Assembly: GCA_003416985.1 (NCBI GenBank)
Contig: QVIN01000002.1
Coordinates: forward strand, 248,001-312,000
DNA: 64,000 nucleotides
Direction: 5' to 3'
Source of the DNA: Duganella sp. BJB480
GTDB lineage: Bacteria; Pseudomonadota; Gammaproteobacteria; Burkholderiales; Burkholderiaceae_D
In this document: piece after piece, positions 37,374-46,576 of the stretch
Layout: every line of letters starts with the position of its first letter
Numbering within the stretch: the first letter of the stretch is position 1
Notes under the pieces: generated by a model
What the model was told of the DNA's origin: nothing
Databases searched by the model: none
Seen by the model: the letters and a program-made list of their open reading frames with translations, nothing else
Program-made: the position numbers and the translations under genes

Positions 37374-40300
37374 ATGCACCGTATCCATACCGTTCGGAAT
37401 ATCTTGCTGTTCATTGTCGCGGCGCTGGTCCTGCCCGGTTTTCTGATCGGGCTGGTCTGGTCGCTGCAAGCGTTCGACGCCAGCCGCGCGCGCAGCGACA
37501 CCCAAACCCTGCAGACAGCGCGCGACTTGTTGCTCGATATGGACAGCGAATTCCACGCGCTCGGCGCCGTGGCCGGCACGCTGACCACCTCGCCGGCCCT
37601 GCTCAACGCCGACCTGGCCGCGTTCCAGCAACAGGCCGAAGCGGCCAGGCGCTACAGCAAGGCCACCAACTTCGTGCTCACCGATATCCACGGACAGCAA
37701 CTGGTCAACACCCTCAAGCCGTTCGGCACGCCGCTGCCGCGGCACGGCAATCCCGCCCTGATCGCCAGGGTGGCGGCCAGCGGGCGCATGGAGGTGTCCA
37801 ACCTGTATGTCGGCGCCGTCTCCGGCGCCGGCGTCATGAGCATCTGCATCCCGGTGCGGATCCGCGGCAAGCTTGCCTACTTCCTCGACGTCGGCGTCGC
37901 CGCCAGCGAGTTCGCGCCGCTGCTGGCCAGCCGCAAGCTGCCGGCCGACTGGATCGTCGCCCTGATCGACGGCGACGGCACCATCGTCGCGCGCACCCGT
38001 TCGCCCGGCCAGTATGTGGGCAAGAAGGCCCAGGCCGACCTGCGGCAGCTGATCCCCGCCACCCAGCAGGGGCATCTGCGCACCACCACGCTCGAAGGCA
38101 TCCCGGTCTACACGACCTACGTGCGCTCGCCCGCCAACGGCTGGGCGGTCGCCATCGGCATCCCGAGCGCCAGCGTCGACAGCGAACTGTGGCACTCGCT
38201 GGCGTTCGACCTGGGCGCCAGCGGGTTGCTGCTGCTGGTCGGCATCGTGCTGGCCGCGCTCGCCAGTGCCCACATCCGGCGGGCCATGGCCCAGCTGGTC
38301 GAGATGTCGGCCGCGCTGGGCAGCGGCGCGGAGCTGCCGCCGCACCGCATCAAGCTGCGCGAGGCGCACCAGGTCGCCGCGACGCTGACCGAGACGGCGG
38401 CGCGCCTGCGGCGCAGCGAGGCGGCCCGGCAGGAGGCGCAGGCCAGGATCACGCTCAGCAATATCGAGCTGGAACAGCGGGTGCGGGACCGTACCGACGC
38501 CCTGCAACAATCGCGTCACATGATGGCGTCCATCCTTGAGCACATGCCGGCCGCGATCTTCGTCAAGCGCGCGGACGACCTGAGCTACGAGATGGTCAAC
38601 CAGGCCGCCGAGCAACTGTATGGCAAGCCGCGCGACGCCTTCATCGGCCGGAGCGACCTGGAACTGTTCCCGGAGGCCGAGGCGCGGGCGCGCACCGCGT
38701 CCGACCGCCAGGTGATCGCCTCGCGCCAGATCCTCGACCTGGCCGCCGAAGCCGTGCTGGCCCCGGACGGCCAGACCCGCTATCTGCACACCAAGAAGAT
38801 GGTGCTGCTCGACGGCGCCGGACGGCCGTCCCACCTGCTCGGCATCTCGCTCGACGTCACCGACAGCCTGCTGGCGGCCGAGCAGCTGCACATCGCCGCG
38901 GTCGCCTTCGATTCGCAGGAGCCGATGATGATCACCGATGCCCAGAGCACCATCCTGCGCATCAACTCCGCCTTCACGGCCAGCACCGGCTACACGCAGG
39001 AGGAAATCCTCGGCCGCACGCCGCGCGTGCTCAAGTCCGGCCGCCACGACCAGGCCTTCTACGCCGCCATGTGGGACAGCATCATCCACCGGGGCTCCTG
39101 GCAGGGCGAGTGCTGGGACCGCCGCAAGAATGGCGAGATCTACCCGACCTGGACCATCATCAGCGCCATCCGCGACCCGCAGGGCGTGATCCGCCACTAC
39201 GTGTGCACGCAAAGCGACATCAGCGCCCGCAAGCAGGCCGAGGAGGAAATCCGCCAGCTGGCCTTCTACGATCCGCTGACCAGGCTGCCCAACCGCCGCC
39301 TGCTGGTGGACCGCCTGCGCCACGCCATCGACAGCAGCGCCCGCACCGGGCTGATCGGCGCGCTGATGTTCATCGACCTGGACAACTTCAAGATGCTCAA
39401 CGACACGCTGGGCCACGACCAGGGCGACGTGCTGCTGCGCCAGGTGGCGCAACGGCTGCCGGCCTGCGTGCGCAGCGTCGACACCGTGGCCCGGCTCGGC
39501 GGCGACGAGTTCGTCATCATGCTCGAAGGCTTGAGCGCGGACGTGGCAGAGGCCGCCCGCAAGGCGCAGGCCATCGGCGACGCGGTCCTGGCGGCCCTGA
39601 ACCAGCCGTACCAGCTGGCCGACCGCCCCTACCATTGCACGCCCAGCATAGGCGTGACGCTGATCTCGGACCACCAGCTGACGATGGACGACGTGCTGCG
39701 CCATGCCGACCTGGCCATGTACCAGGCCAAGGGCGCCGGCCGCAACACGCTGCGCTTCTTCGAGCCGCGGATGCAGCAGGCCGCCAACCTGCGCGCCGAG
39801 ATCGAGCACGACCTGCAGCATGCGTTGGAGCACGGCGAATTCGAGCTGTACTACCAGGCCCAGGTCGACGCGGCGGGACAGCTGATCGGCGCCGAGGCGC
39901 TGCTGCGCTGGCATCACCCGCGCAACGGGCTGGTGCTGCCCGACCAGTTCATCGAGCTGGCCGAGAGCACCGGCATCATCCTGCCGCTGGGGCAATGGGT
40001 GTTGCAGAGCGCTTGCGCGCAGCTGGCGTTGTGGGCGGCCGATCCCGCCCTCGGCGCGCTGACGCTGGCCGTCAATGTCAGCCCGCGCCAGTTCCGCCAG
40101 CCCGCCTTTGTCGCGCAGGTCCAGAAGGCGCTGGCCGACGCCGGCGCCAATCCGCACCGGCTCAAGCTGGAGCTGACCGAGAACCTGATGCTGGACGATT
40201 TCTCCAGCGTCGCCGACAAGATGCGTATCCTCAAGTCCATCGGCATCGGCTTCGCGCTGGACGACTTCGGCATCGGCTATTCCTCGCTGTCGTACCTGAA

Positions 40301-40574
40301 GCGGCTGCCGCTGGATCAGTTGAAGATCGACCGCACCTTCGCGCGCGACGTGCTGACCGACCCCAACGACGCCGCGATCGCCCGCATCATCGTCGTGCTG
40401 GGGCACACGCTGGGCCTGACCATCGTCGCCGAAGGGGTGGAAACGAACGACCAGCATGCCTTCCTGGCGGCCACCAACTGCAACGCCTTCCAGGGCTTCC
40501 TGTTCAGCCAGCCGCTGCCGGAGCGGGAATTCAGGTCGCTGGCCGCGCGGGCTTTCGCTTCCGGCGCAGGCTGA
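37374..40574 (+). CDS. Membrane-bound Cache-PAS-PAS-GGDEF-EAL c-di-GMP turnover protein
   Basis: The protein has 1066 residues. ATG 37374 follows AGGACG and starts TM1 (NILLFIVAALVLPGFLIGLVW). An extracellular dCache-like sensor spans about 35-280 (NFVLTDIHGQQLVN, ADWIVALIDGDGTIVARTRSPGQYVG), then TM2 (GASGLLLLVGIVLAALASA), a short coiled coil, PAS domains at about 385-505 and 515-630, an intact GGDEF (LGGDEFVIML with DLDNFKMLND) and an intact EAL (GAEALLRWHHP, NLMLDDF, LDDFGIGYSSL, EGVET). Either or both activities may be live. Its FNR box suggests it adjusts c-di-GMP, and so motility or biofilm, at low oxygen. The last 44 bases overlap a convergent gene. Confidence 0.9.
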   Translation: MHRIHTVRNILLFIVAALVLPGFLIGLVWSLQAFDASRARSDTQTLQTARDLLLDMDSEFHALGAVAGTLTTSPALLNADLAAFQQQAEAARRYSKATNFVLTDIHGQQLVNTLKPFGTPLPRHGNPALIARVAASGRMEVSNLYVGAVSGAGVMSICIPVRIRGKLAYFLDVGVAASEFAPLLASRKLPADWIVALIDGDGTIVARTRSPGQYVGKKAQADLRQLIPATQQGHLRTTTLEGIPVYTTYVRSPANGWAVAIGIPSASVDSELWHSLAFDLGASGLLLLVGIVLAALASAHIRRAMAQLVEMSAALGSGAELPPHRIKLREAHQVAATLTETAARLRRSEAARQEAQARITLSNIELEQRVRDRTDALQQSRHMMASILEHMPAAIFVKRADDLSYEMVNQAAEQLYGKPRDAFIGRSDLELFPEAEARARTASDRQVIASRQILDLAAEAVLAPDGQTRYLHTKKMVLLDGAGRPSHLLGISLDVTDSLLAAEQLHIAAVAFDSQEPMMITDAQSTILRINSAFTASTGYTQEEILGRTPRVLKSGRHDQAFYAAMWDSIIHRGSWQGECWDRRKNGEIYPTWTIISAIRDPQGVIRHYVCTQSDISARKQAEEEIRQLAFYDPLTRLPNRRLLVDRLRHAIDSSARTGLIGALMFIDLDNFKMLNDTLGHDQGDVLLRQVAQRLPACVRSVDTVARLGGDEFVIMLEGLSADVAEAARKAQAIGDAVLAALNQPYQLADRPYHCTPSIGVTLISDHQLTMDDVLRHADLAMYQAKGAGRNTLRFFEPRMQQAANLRAEIEHDLQHALEHGEFELYYQAQVDAAGQLIGAEALLRWHHPRNGLVLPDQFIELAESTGIILPLGQWVLQSACAQLALWAADPALGALTLAVNVSPRQFRQPAFVAQVQKALADAGANPHRLKLELTENLMLDDFSSVADKMRILKSIGIGFALDDFGIGYSSLSYLKRLPLDQLKIDRTFARDVLTDPNDAAIARIIVVLGHTLGLTIVAEGVETNDQHAFLAATNCNAFQGFLFSQPLPEREFRSLAARAFASGAG

Positions 40575-42186
40575 TCGCCCTCGCCAGCGCGGCGATGCGC
40601 TCCGGCAGATCGGCCGCGGCGCTGTCGAGCGGCAGCGTGTTGCAGCGTTCGCCGGCGGTCAGCGGCTGGCGGGTGGCGTACTGATAGTCCAGCACGTCCG
40701 CGCCGGCGTCGGACGCGTCGGGCAGGCCCAGCGCCCGCAGCCGCAGCCGCTCGCGCATCAACGCATCGTCGGCCCGCAGATCGACAATGACGAGGGGCAG
40801 GCCCAACTCCCGCGCCAGCGCCTGGAACGGTTGCCGCTGCCGCCGCAGCAGATGGGCGGCGTCGACCACCACGTTCAGCCCGGCGGCGGCGATGGCGCGC
40901 GCCAGTTGCAGCAGGCGGGCGTAGGTCGCCTCGCTGGCGGCGTCGTCGTAGATGCCTTGCCCGCCGGGCGCGCCCATGCGCTCGGTGGCGGCCAGGCCGT
41001 GCAGGCGCTTGCGCTCGACGTCGGAGCGGATGCAGATGGCGCCCAGCGCGGCGGCCAGGCGGGAGGCGCAGTACGACTTGCCGCTGCCGGAGCAGCCGTG
41101 CATCAACACCATCGCGCCGCGCCGGGGCTGCACCTGCAGCGCCAACGCCAGATAGCGCCGCGCCGTCGCGCGCGCCACCGCGGCCGCGTCCGATGCGGTG
41201 GTGGCGGTGGCGGTGGCGGTGGCGGTGGCGGTGGCGGCCAACAGGTACACCTTGCAGCGCACCAGCGCGCGCATGGATTGATAGAAGGCCAGCAGCGCCA
41301 GTCCGGCATAGTCGTCGCTGGCGGCCAGGTAGCCTTGCAGCAGGCGCGCGGCCAGGTCGTCGCGGCCGTGAAAGCGCAGGTCCATGACCAGGAAAGCCAG
41401 GTCGCTGACGACGTCGATCCAGCGCAGCTCGTCATTGAACTCGACGCCGTCGAACACTTCCACCCGCCCTTCCCAGCTGAGGATATTGCCGCTGTGCAGA
41501 TCGCCGTGGCATTCGCGGACACAGCCGGCGGCGCGGCGCTGCGCGAAGCGTTGCGGCGCGGCCATCTGCGCGGCGTGCCAGCGCGCCAGCCGGGCCAGCT
41601 GGGCGCGCTCCGTGCGGCCGGTGAGCAGGCCGCCGACCGTGGCCAGGTCGCCGCGCCCGAGATGTGCGATGGCCTGCGCGCTCCCCCACGGCGCATCCGG
41701 CGCGACGCGCTCGGCGCCGGCGTGGAATTGCGCCAGCTGCAGCGCCAGCGCGTCGATCTCGCCGGCCTCCAGCAGCCCGGCGTGCAGGCGCACGCTCCAC
41801 AAGGCCTGCTGCGGGAAGGTCCGCATCCGCACCGCGTATTCGAGCGCGGGGCCGTCGCCGTCCAGCTCCGGCTGCCCGGCGCCGCAGGTGACTTCGCTCA
41901 CGCCCAGGTACAGTCCGGGCGCCAGACGCCGGTTCAGGCGCAGCTCTTCCTCGCAGCAATGCCGGCGCGCGGCCAGCGTGGAATAATCCAGCACGTCGAA
42001 ACGCAGCGCCTTCTTGAACTTGTAGGCCAAATCATCCAGCACGTAGACCCACGAGATATGCGTCTCGAAACGCTGGAAGCGGCGCCCCTCGCGTTCCCAT
42101 CGCGCCTCCAGTCCCCGCAGCAGCGCCAGTTGATGCTCCAGATCGGGCTCGGCGCCGGCCGCCAGGAATGACGAGGGATGACGCAT
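40531..42186 (-). CDS. Aminoglycoside phosphotransferase-like / P-loop kinase fusion protein
   Basis: The protein has 551 residues. The N-terminal half is kinase-like: THISWVYVLDDLAYKFKKAL, a lysine-bearing strand, and CHGDLHSGNILSW, the Brenner-type catalytic loop of APH enzymes, followed by VEFNDELRWIDVVSDLAFL. A linker of alternating Ala-Thr encoded by a hexanucleotide repeat leads to a P-loop domain with GCSGSGKSYCASRLA, IRSDVERKR and NVVVDAAHLLRRQRQPF, of the AAA_33/zeta-like kinase type. Such fusions are common and uncharacterised in proteobacteria; antibiotic resistance is not implied. The 3' end overlaps the GGDEF-EAL gene by 44 bases. Confidence 0.8.
   Translation of the reverse strand: MRHPSSFLAAGAEPDLEHQLALLRGLEARWEREGRRFQRFETHISWVYVLDDLAYKFKKALRFDVLDYSTLAARRHCCEEELRLNRRLAPGLYLGVSEVTCGAGQPELDGDGPALEYAVRMRTFPQQALWSVRLHAGLLEAGEIDALALQLAQFHAGAERVAPDAPWGSAQAIAHLGRGDLATVGGLLTGRTERAQLARLARWHAAQMAAPQRFAQRRAAGCVRECHGDLHSGNILSWEGRVEVFDGVEFNDELRWIDVVSDLAFLVMDLRFHGRDDLAARLLQGYLAASDDYAGLALLAFYQSMRALVRCKVYLLAATATATATATATTASDAAAVARATARRYLALALQVQPRRGAMVLMHGCSGSGKSYCASRLAAALGAICIRSDVERKRLHGLAATERMGAPGGQGIYDDAASEATYARLLQLARAIAAAGLNVVVDAAHLLRRQRQPFQALARELGLPLVIVDLRADDALMRERLRLRALGLPDASDAGADVLDYQYATRQPLTAGERCNTLPLDSAAADLPERIAALARAISLRRKRKPARPAT
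41201..41236 (+). repeat. Hexanucleotide microsatellite (GTGGCG)6 inside a coding region
   Basis: Six perfect copies of GTGGCG run in a row, with partial copies on each side. On the coding (-) strand this is alternating Ala and Thr codons in the linker between the two domains of the kinase fusion. Since the unit is 6 bp, copy-number change would alter linker length without a frameshift. Confidence 0.9.
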
Positions 42187-42200
42187 GGGGCGGATCGGCC

Positions 42201-43403
42201 TCAGCCCGGCTTGCCGTCGGCGCGCGGGCTGGTCAGGTATGGCGCGTAGACATAGACGTACAAGCCGAAGGCGGTGGTCCAGCAAACGGCGCTCAGCACC
42301 AGCAAGGCAGGCCCGCCGTCCCAGCCCAGCGCCGACAGCACGCGCGACAAGGCGCTGAACTGGATCAGGCCGAAGATCGCGGTCTCGAACTTGCCGGCGC
42401 GCAGAGGGCGGCCCGTGTGGCCGAGCGTGGTGCGGGTCATCATGCCCAGGATCAGGCCGGCCATCGAGCCCACCGTCAGCGCATGGAAGCCGGCGCTGGC
42501 GCTGACGATCTGCCAGCGCGACAGCGACAGCAGCACCAGGCCGGCGGCGATCCACGCGTACGACAGGTGCATGATCCACAGCAGCGGCACGGCGCCGGTG
42601 CGCAGCGCCTGCCAGCGCCACAGGCGCAGCAGCACCAGCACGGCGGCGGCCACGCCGATCGGGGCGACCAGCCAGGCCGGCGCCATGGCGACCCAGCTCA
42701 CCGAGAACGCCACCACCAGGCCCAGCGACCACTTGTCCAGCCTGGGCTGCACCTGCGGGTTGGTGCCGGGCGCGCCGTTGCGGGTGAACATGGGGATGAT
42801 GCGGGTGCCGATGGCGGCCTCCATCAGCACGATCACCAGCACGGCGGCCTGCACCGGCGGAATCGGGCTGGCCGCGATCCAGCCCAGCGTGATCGCGTGG
42901 AACACGCCGTTGGCCAGCGCCATCAGGCCGAGCAAGCCGACCAGGAAATAGTTGCGGCGGTTGCCGGCCTTCTGCATCACGCGCCACAGCGGCCAGGCGG
43001 CCGCCGGCAGGAACAGCCAGTCGACCAGCGCGCCGGACAGCGGCGGCGCCAGCAGCATCGCCAGGCGGCCCAGCAGCCACAAGGCCACCAGCGCCGCCAG
43101 CTTGCCGCGCACCGGCGTCCAGAAGCCGGTCCAGTTGAACGCTGCGGTGTACAGGAAGCCGACCACCACCGCCGCCGCCATGCCGAACACCATCTCGTGC
43201 ATGTGCCAGGCGAAGCCGACATGCAGCCAGCCGCCGGCATCGGCCGGCAACCAGCCCAGGTAGCGCAGCATCCACAGGGGAATGGCGAGCGCGGCGAACG
43301 CCGCCGCCACCAGGTAGAACGGCCGGAAGCCCAGCCGCCATATGGGATGGCTGTCCCAGGCCGCGGCCTGGCCGGCGGGTTCTTCGATATGCAGCAAGCT
43401 CAT
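42201..43403 (-). CDS. nnrS: NnrS family haem-copper membrane protein
   Basis: The protein has 400 residues and about 12 TM helices. The family start HPIWRLGFRPFYLVAAAFAALAIPLW is present, with WHMHEMVFGMAAAVVVGFLYTA, the IGTRIIPMFTRN loop and MTRTTLGHTGRPL, all NnrS signatures with conserved histidines. NnrS is produced in denitrifiers under NO-responsive control and relieves nitrosative stress, though its chemistry is not settled. AGGAC lies before ATG 43403. The gene is divergent from a small HMA-like gene, and the shared intergenic region holds CATAACCTGGATCAAGAAA, a motif repeated upstream of norB. Confidence 0.9.
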   Translation of the reverse strand: MSLLHIEEPAGQAAAWDSHPIWRLGFRPFYLVAAAFAALAIPLWMLRYLGWLPADAGGWLHVGFAWHMHEMVFGMAAAVVVGFLYTAAFNWTGFWTPVRGKLAALVALWLLGRLAMLLAPPLSGALVDWLFLPAAAWPLWRVMQKAGNRRNYFLVGLLGLMALANGVFHAITLGWIAASPIPPVQAAVLVIVLMEAAIGTRIIPMFTRNGAPGTNPQVQPRLDKWSLGLVVAFSVSWVAMAPAWLVAPIGVAAAVLVLLRLWRWQALRTGAVPLLWIMHLSYAWIAAGLVLLSLSRWQIVSASAGFHALTVGSMAGLILGMMTRTTLGHTGRPLRAGKFETAIFGLIQFSALSRVLSALGWDGGPALLVLSAVCWTTAFGLYVYVYAPYLTSPRADGKPG

Positions 43404-43478
43404 GATCTATGTCCTAAAAGAGTACGCCACCATTGTCTGCCCGGCGTGGCGGCCGGTGAAGGCTGGCGCCGGATTCGC

Positions 43479-43497
43479 ATAACCTGGATCAAGAAAT
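43479..43497. promoter_or_regulatory. AACYTGGRTCA element, nnrS/HMA-like intergenic copy
   Basis: CATAACCTGGATCAAGAAA here differs by one base from the copy at 63610 before norB. The right half ATCAA fits an FNR-type half-site, but the left half does not. It sits between divergent NO-related genes. Confidence 0.5.
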
Positions 43498-43601
43498 TCC
43501 GAATTGCCCGGCCATTTCGCGTCTCCGCGCTCGACCGCCGCCGCCGTTTCGCTTAGGCTATCCGCATGGCTCCAAATCAACCTCAACTTCAAAGGAATGC
43601 T

Positions 43602-43865
43602 ATGCAAACAGATCTTCTCATCGAAGGCATGGACGACGAAGGCTCGGCCGACAACGTCGCCAAACTGCTGAGCGACATCGCCGGCGTCAGCGACGTGCGC
43701 GTCTCCCTGCTCGACCGCCGCGCCCGCGTCCGGATCGACGAATCGCTGACCTCGCCCCACCTGCTGATGCGCAAGCTCACGCAAGCGGGCTATCCGGCCG
43801 GCGCCGAAGCCATCGCCGCGCCGGCCGCCGCCGGTGGTTGCTGCGGCGGCTGCTGCGGCGGCTGA
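43602..43865 (+). CDS. HMA-fold small protein with Cys-Gly tail
   Basis: The protein has 87 residues, starting at ATG 43602 after AAAGGA. The fold reads as a ferredoxin-like HMA domain: LLIEGMDDEGSADNVAKLLSDIAGVSDVRVSLLDRRARVRID. In place of the metal-binding C-x-x-C after GM, it has GMDDEGSA, so the usual Cu+ site is missing. The C-terminus is an A/G linker followed by CCGGCCGG, four cysteines in two pairs, which could bind metal instead. It is divergent from nnrS and convergent with narL (7-base gap). Possible roles include metal delivery for NO or nitrate enzymes, or a sensor; none is proven. Confidence 0.7.
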   Translation: MQTDLLIEGMDDEGSADNVAKLLSDIAGVSDVRVSLLDRRARVRIDESLTSPHLLMRKLTQAGYPAGAEAIAAPAAAGGCCGGCCGG

Positions 43866-43872
43866 GCGGTGG

Positions 43873-44538
43873 TTAAGCGCTGCCCTGCATCCGATGTTCG
43901 ACCGCGTACACGGCGGCCTGGACTCGGCTGCTCAGCTTGAGTTTCTTCAGCACGTTCTGCACATGGATCTTGACCGTGCTTTCGGCCAGGTCCAGTGCGC
44001 GCGCGATGCCCTTGTTGCTTTCGCCGCGCGCCAGACACTCGAGGATTTCCCGTTCGCGCGGCGTCAGCTTGTCCAGCTCGGACGCCACCGGCGCCGCCGC
44101 GCCCGCCGTCAGCTGCGCCACCAGCTTGGCCGTCATCGACTCGGCCAACACGGTCTCGCCGGCCGCCGCGCGGCGGATCGCCCGGCTCAGGAAATCGGTG
44201 TCGATATTCTTCAACAGATAACCGCTGGCGCCGGCCTTCAGCGCCACGCTCAGGTCTTCCGCGTCCTCCGACACGGTCAGCATGACGACCGCGCTGTCCG
44301 GGCAATCCTGGCGCAGTTGCTCCAGCGTTTCCAGGCCCGACATGCCGGGCATGTTCAGGTCCAGCAGGATCACCTGCGGCTTGAGCTGCTGCGCCCGCTT
44401 GACGCCCTCGAAACCATCGGCCGCCTCGCCCACCACCGCGAACTCCGGGTTGCGTTGCAGCAGGGAGCGTATGCCGCTGCGAAACAGTGTGTGGTCGTCT
44501 ATCAGCAGCACGCTGATCGTGCTTGTATCCTTGTCCAT
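43873..44538 (-). CDS. narL: Nitrate/nitrite response regulator NarL
   Basis: The protein has 221 residues. The receiver has LLIDDHTLF, phospho-acceptor D60 in VILLDLNMPGMSGLETLEQL, and LKAGASGYLLKNID. The C-terminal LuxR-type helix-turn-helix is LTPREREILECLARGESNKGIARALDLAESTVKIHVQNVLKKL. This is the NarL/NarP group. It is encoded 24 bases after the narX sensor, in the same run as moaA and the nar operon, which supports the nitrate assignment. Its binding sites here are not known; palindromes with a CTAG core upstream of narG, moaA and narK1 are candidates. Confidence 0.9.
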   Translation of the reverse strand: MDKDTSTISVLLIDDHTLFRSGIRSLLQRNPEFAVVGEAADGFEGVKRAQQLKPQVILLDLNMPGMSGLETLEQLRQDCPDSAVVMLTVSEDAEDLSVALKAGASGYLLKNIDTDFLSRAIRRAAAGETVLAESMTAKLVAQLTAGAAAPVASELDKLTPREREILECLARGESNKGIARALDLAESTVKIHVQNVLKKLKLSSRVQAAVYAVEHRMQGSA

Positions 44539-44562
44539 CGGCTCCAGCCTTTCTTGTTAGTG

Positions 44563-46491
44563 TTAAGCCGCGCGGCGCTGGGCGCGCGGCAGTCGCAGCA
44601 GCACTTCGGTGCCGGCGCCCGGCGCCGACTTCAATTGCAGCTGCGCGTCGATGCGTTGTGCGCGTTCGCGCATGATGTTGAGGCCGACATGGGCCTCGCC
44701 CAGCGATTCCAGCGCGGCCGGATCGAAGCCGTGGCCGTTGTCGCGGATGCTGAGGGTGAAATCCTGCTCGTCCTTCAGGCGCAGCCAGACCTGCGTGGCC
44801 GAGGCGTGCTTGCGCACGTTCGACAGCGCCTCCTGCACGATGAACAGCAACTGCAGCTGGTGCTCGCGCGGGAACGGCGCGCCGTCCGAGTCGGCCTCGA
44901 AATCGACCGCGATGCCGCTCTGGCGCCGGAACTTGTCCACCACCGTCTCCAGCGACGACACCAGGTTGCCCTCCTGTAGCCGGGTGCGGAAGTTGTGCAG
45001 CAGCTCGCGCACATCCTGGTAGCTCTCCTCGACGCCGGCGCGCAGGGCCGGCACGATGCTCTCGACCTCGTCCAGCCGCTGCCGCTGCAGCGACTGCTCC
45101 AGCATCTGCACCTGCAGGTTCAGGAAGTTCAAGCCCTGGGCGATGCTGTCGTGCAGGCCCTGGGCCACCAGGTTGCGCTCCTCGGACACGGCCAGCTCGC
45201 GGTCGCGCCCTTGCAGGCGCAGGTTTTCGATCGCCGTGCCCAGCAGCTGGCCCAGCGTCTCCAGCAGCGCCGTCTGCGCCGCGCTGAACACGGTCGGCGT
45301 GCGGAAGTGCAGGTTGAAGAAGCCCAGGTACTGGCGCTGCGCGAAGATATGGAAGATCGAGATCGTCGCGAAGCCTTCGCGGTGGCATTTGAGCGTGTGG
45401 CGGTCGTCCTTGCGGCGCAGATCGTGGATCACGGCCAGCTTGCTGACCACCGCCTCGCCGCACAGGCACTCGCCCACCTTCAGGCAGCGTTCGCTCTCGA
45501 CCAGTTCCTCTGAGATGCCCTGGTGCACCAGCATGTGCAGGTTGCCGCGGTTCGGGTCGAGGATCCGCACCGAGCCGCCGTCGGCGCTGAAATAGTCGCT
45601 GATGCGCTGCAGGAAGCCCTTGCACATCGCCTCGGCCGACTGCGTCTGCTGCAGGAAGGAGGCGCTGTCGTACAACAGCGCCAGTTCGCGGTTCTGGTGC
45701 TCCAGCTCGGCCGTCTTGAGCTGCACCCGGCGTTCCAGGTTGCTGTAGGAATCCTGCAGCTTGTCGGCCATCTGGTTGAAGCCGTGGGCCAGCATGCCGA
45801 ACTCGTCATTGCTGTCGACCGGCAGCCGCACGCTGAAGTCCTGTTCGCGCATGCGCTCGATGCCGCCCTGCAGCCGCGTCACCGGCGCGACGATCATGTC
45901 GAACAACAGGTAGATGATGCTGATCGTGCCGAGCAAGGCCAGCGCCAGCAGCAGCAATTGCGAGGCGCGCAGCCAGAAGGTGCGGCTCTCGCTGTCGCGC
46001 TCGATGCGCTGCACCAGCAGGTCGACGCGCTCGACAAAGCGCTCGGTGCGCTGCTGGACCAGGCTTTTCTCCGCCGGGTCGAGCCCGCCGGCCGCCACCG
46101 CGTTGCGCACCTGCGACGACAATTCAAGCCGCCACTGCTGCTGCACCTCGGCGAACACGGTGCGGATCGACGCCGTCGGCGGCAGGAACAGCGGGCGCTG
46201 CGGATCGCCGCGGCGCAGCAGGTCCAGCGTGCGCTCCATGCGGCCCAGCTGTTCGCTGACCGCCTGGCGGCCGGCCGGCGCGTCCATCTGCGTGGTCAGC
46301 AGGGCCAGCCGGTAGCTATCCATGCGCAAGCTGCCGGCCACGTTGATGGCGGCCGCGCTGCCCTCCAGCTGCCAGGACAGCAGCAGCGTCGAGCCGATCA
46401 CGGTCAGCGCGATCGCCAGAAAACTCAGCAGCAGGCCGACGATGCGGGTCGACAGTTTTTGCCAGCCGGCGAACAACGCCGGCTTCAGCAT
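44563..46491 (-). CDS. narX: Nitrate/nitrite sensor kinase NarX
   Basis: The kinase has 642 residues: TM1 at about 17-40, then a P-box-like segment (AAINVAGSLRMDSYRLALL, 47-65) that in NarX/NarQ binds nitrate, a periplasmic helical bundle, TM2 at about 175-200, HAMP, a cytoplasmic GAF-like region with a cysteine group (ERCLKVGECLCGEAV, about 334-348), and a HisKA_3 domain with H447 in LVAQGLHDSIAQGLNFL. The ATPase end has LLFIVQEALSNVRKHA and DNGHGFD. The cysteine cluster also occurs in the E. coli sensors. It lies downstream of moaA by 85 bases and upstream of narL. Confidence 0.92.
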   Translation of the reverse strand: MLKPALFAGWQKLSTRIVGLLLSFLAIALTVIGSTLLLSWQLEGSAAAINVAGSLRMDSYRLALLTTQMDAPAGRQAVSEQLGRMERTLDLLRRGDPQRPLFLPPTASIRTVFAEVQQQWRLELSSQVRNAVAAGGLDPAEKSLVQQRTERFVERVDLLVQRIERDSESRTFWLRASQLLLLALALLGTISIIYLLFDMIVAPVTRLQGGIERMREQDFSVRLPVDSNDEFGMLAHGFNQMADKLQDSYSNLERRVQLKTAELEHQNRELALLYDSASFLQQTQSAEAMCKGFLQRISDYFSADGGSVRILDPNRGNLHMLVHQGISEELVESERCLKVGECLCGEAVVSKLAVIHDLRRKDDRHTLKCHREGFATISIFHIFAQRQYLGFFNLHFRTPTVFSAAQTALLETLGQLLGTAIENLRLQGRDRELAVSEERNLVAQGLHDSIAQGLNFLNLQVQMLEQSLQRQRLDEVESIVPALRAGVEESYQDVRELLHNFRTRLQEGNLVSSLETVVDKFRRQSGIAVDFEADSDGAPFPREHQLQLLFIVQEALSNVRKHASATQVWLRLKDEQDFTLSIRDNGHGFDPAALESLGEAHVGLNIMRERAQRIDAQLQLKSAPGAGTEVLLRLPRAQRRAA

Positions 46492-46576
46492 GGCGCTCGG
46501 CGCCGGCGGGCGGTGGCTACACTAGACATGGCTTTCTCCGATAATCTCAACAGCAATGACGCGAGTATACACGCCC

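Noticed and set aside
41193..41240. Possible CRISPR or structural repeat array
   Set aside because: The unit is 6 bases without spacers and lies in frame inside a gene; it is a microsatellite.
40531..42186. APH-like domain as an aminoglycoside resistance enzyme
   Set aside because: The catalytic loop is shared by many small-molecule kinases, and the fusion to a P-loop kinase is a widespread uncharacterised housekeeping-type architecture.
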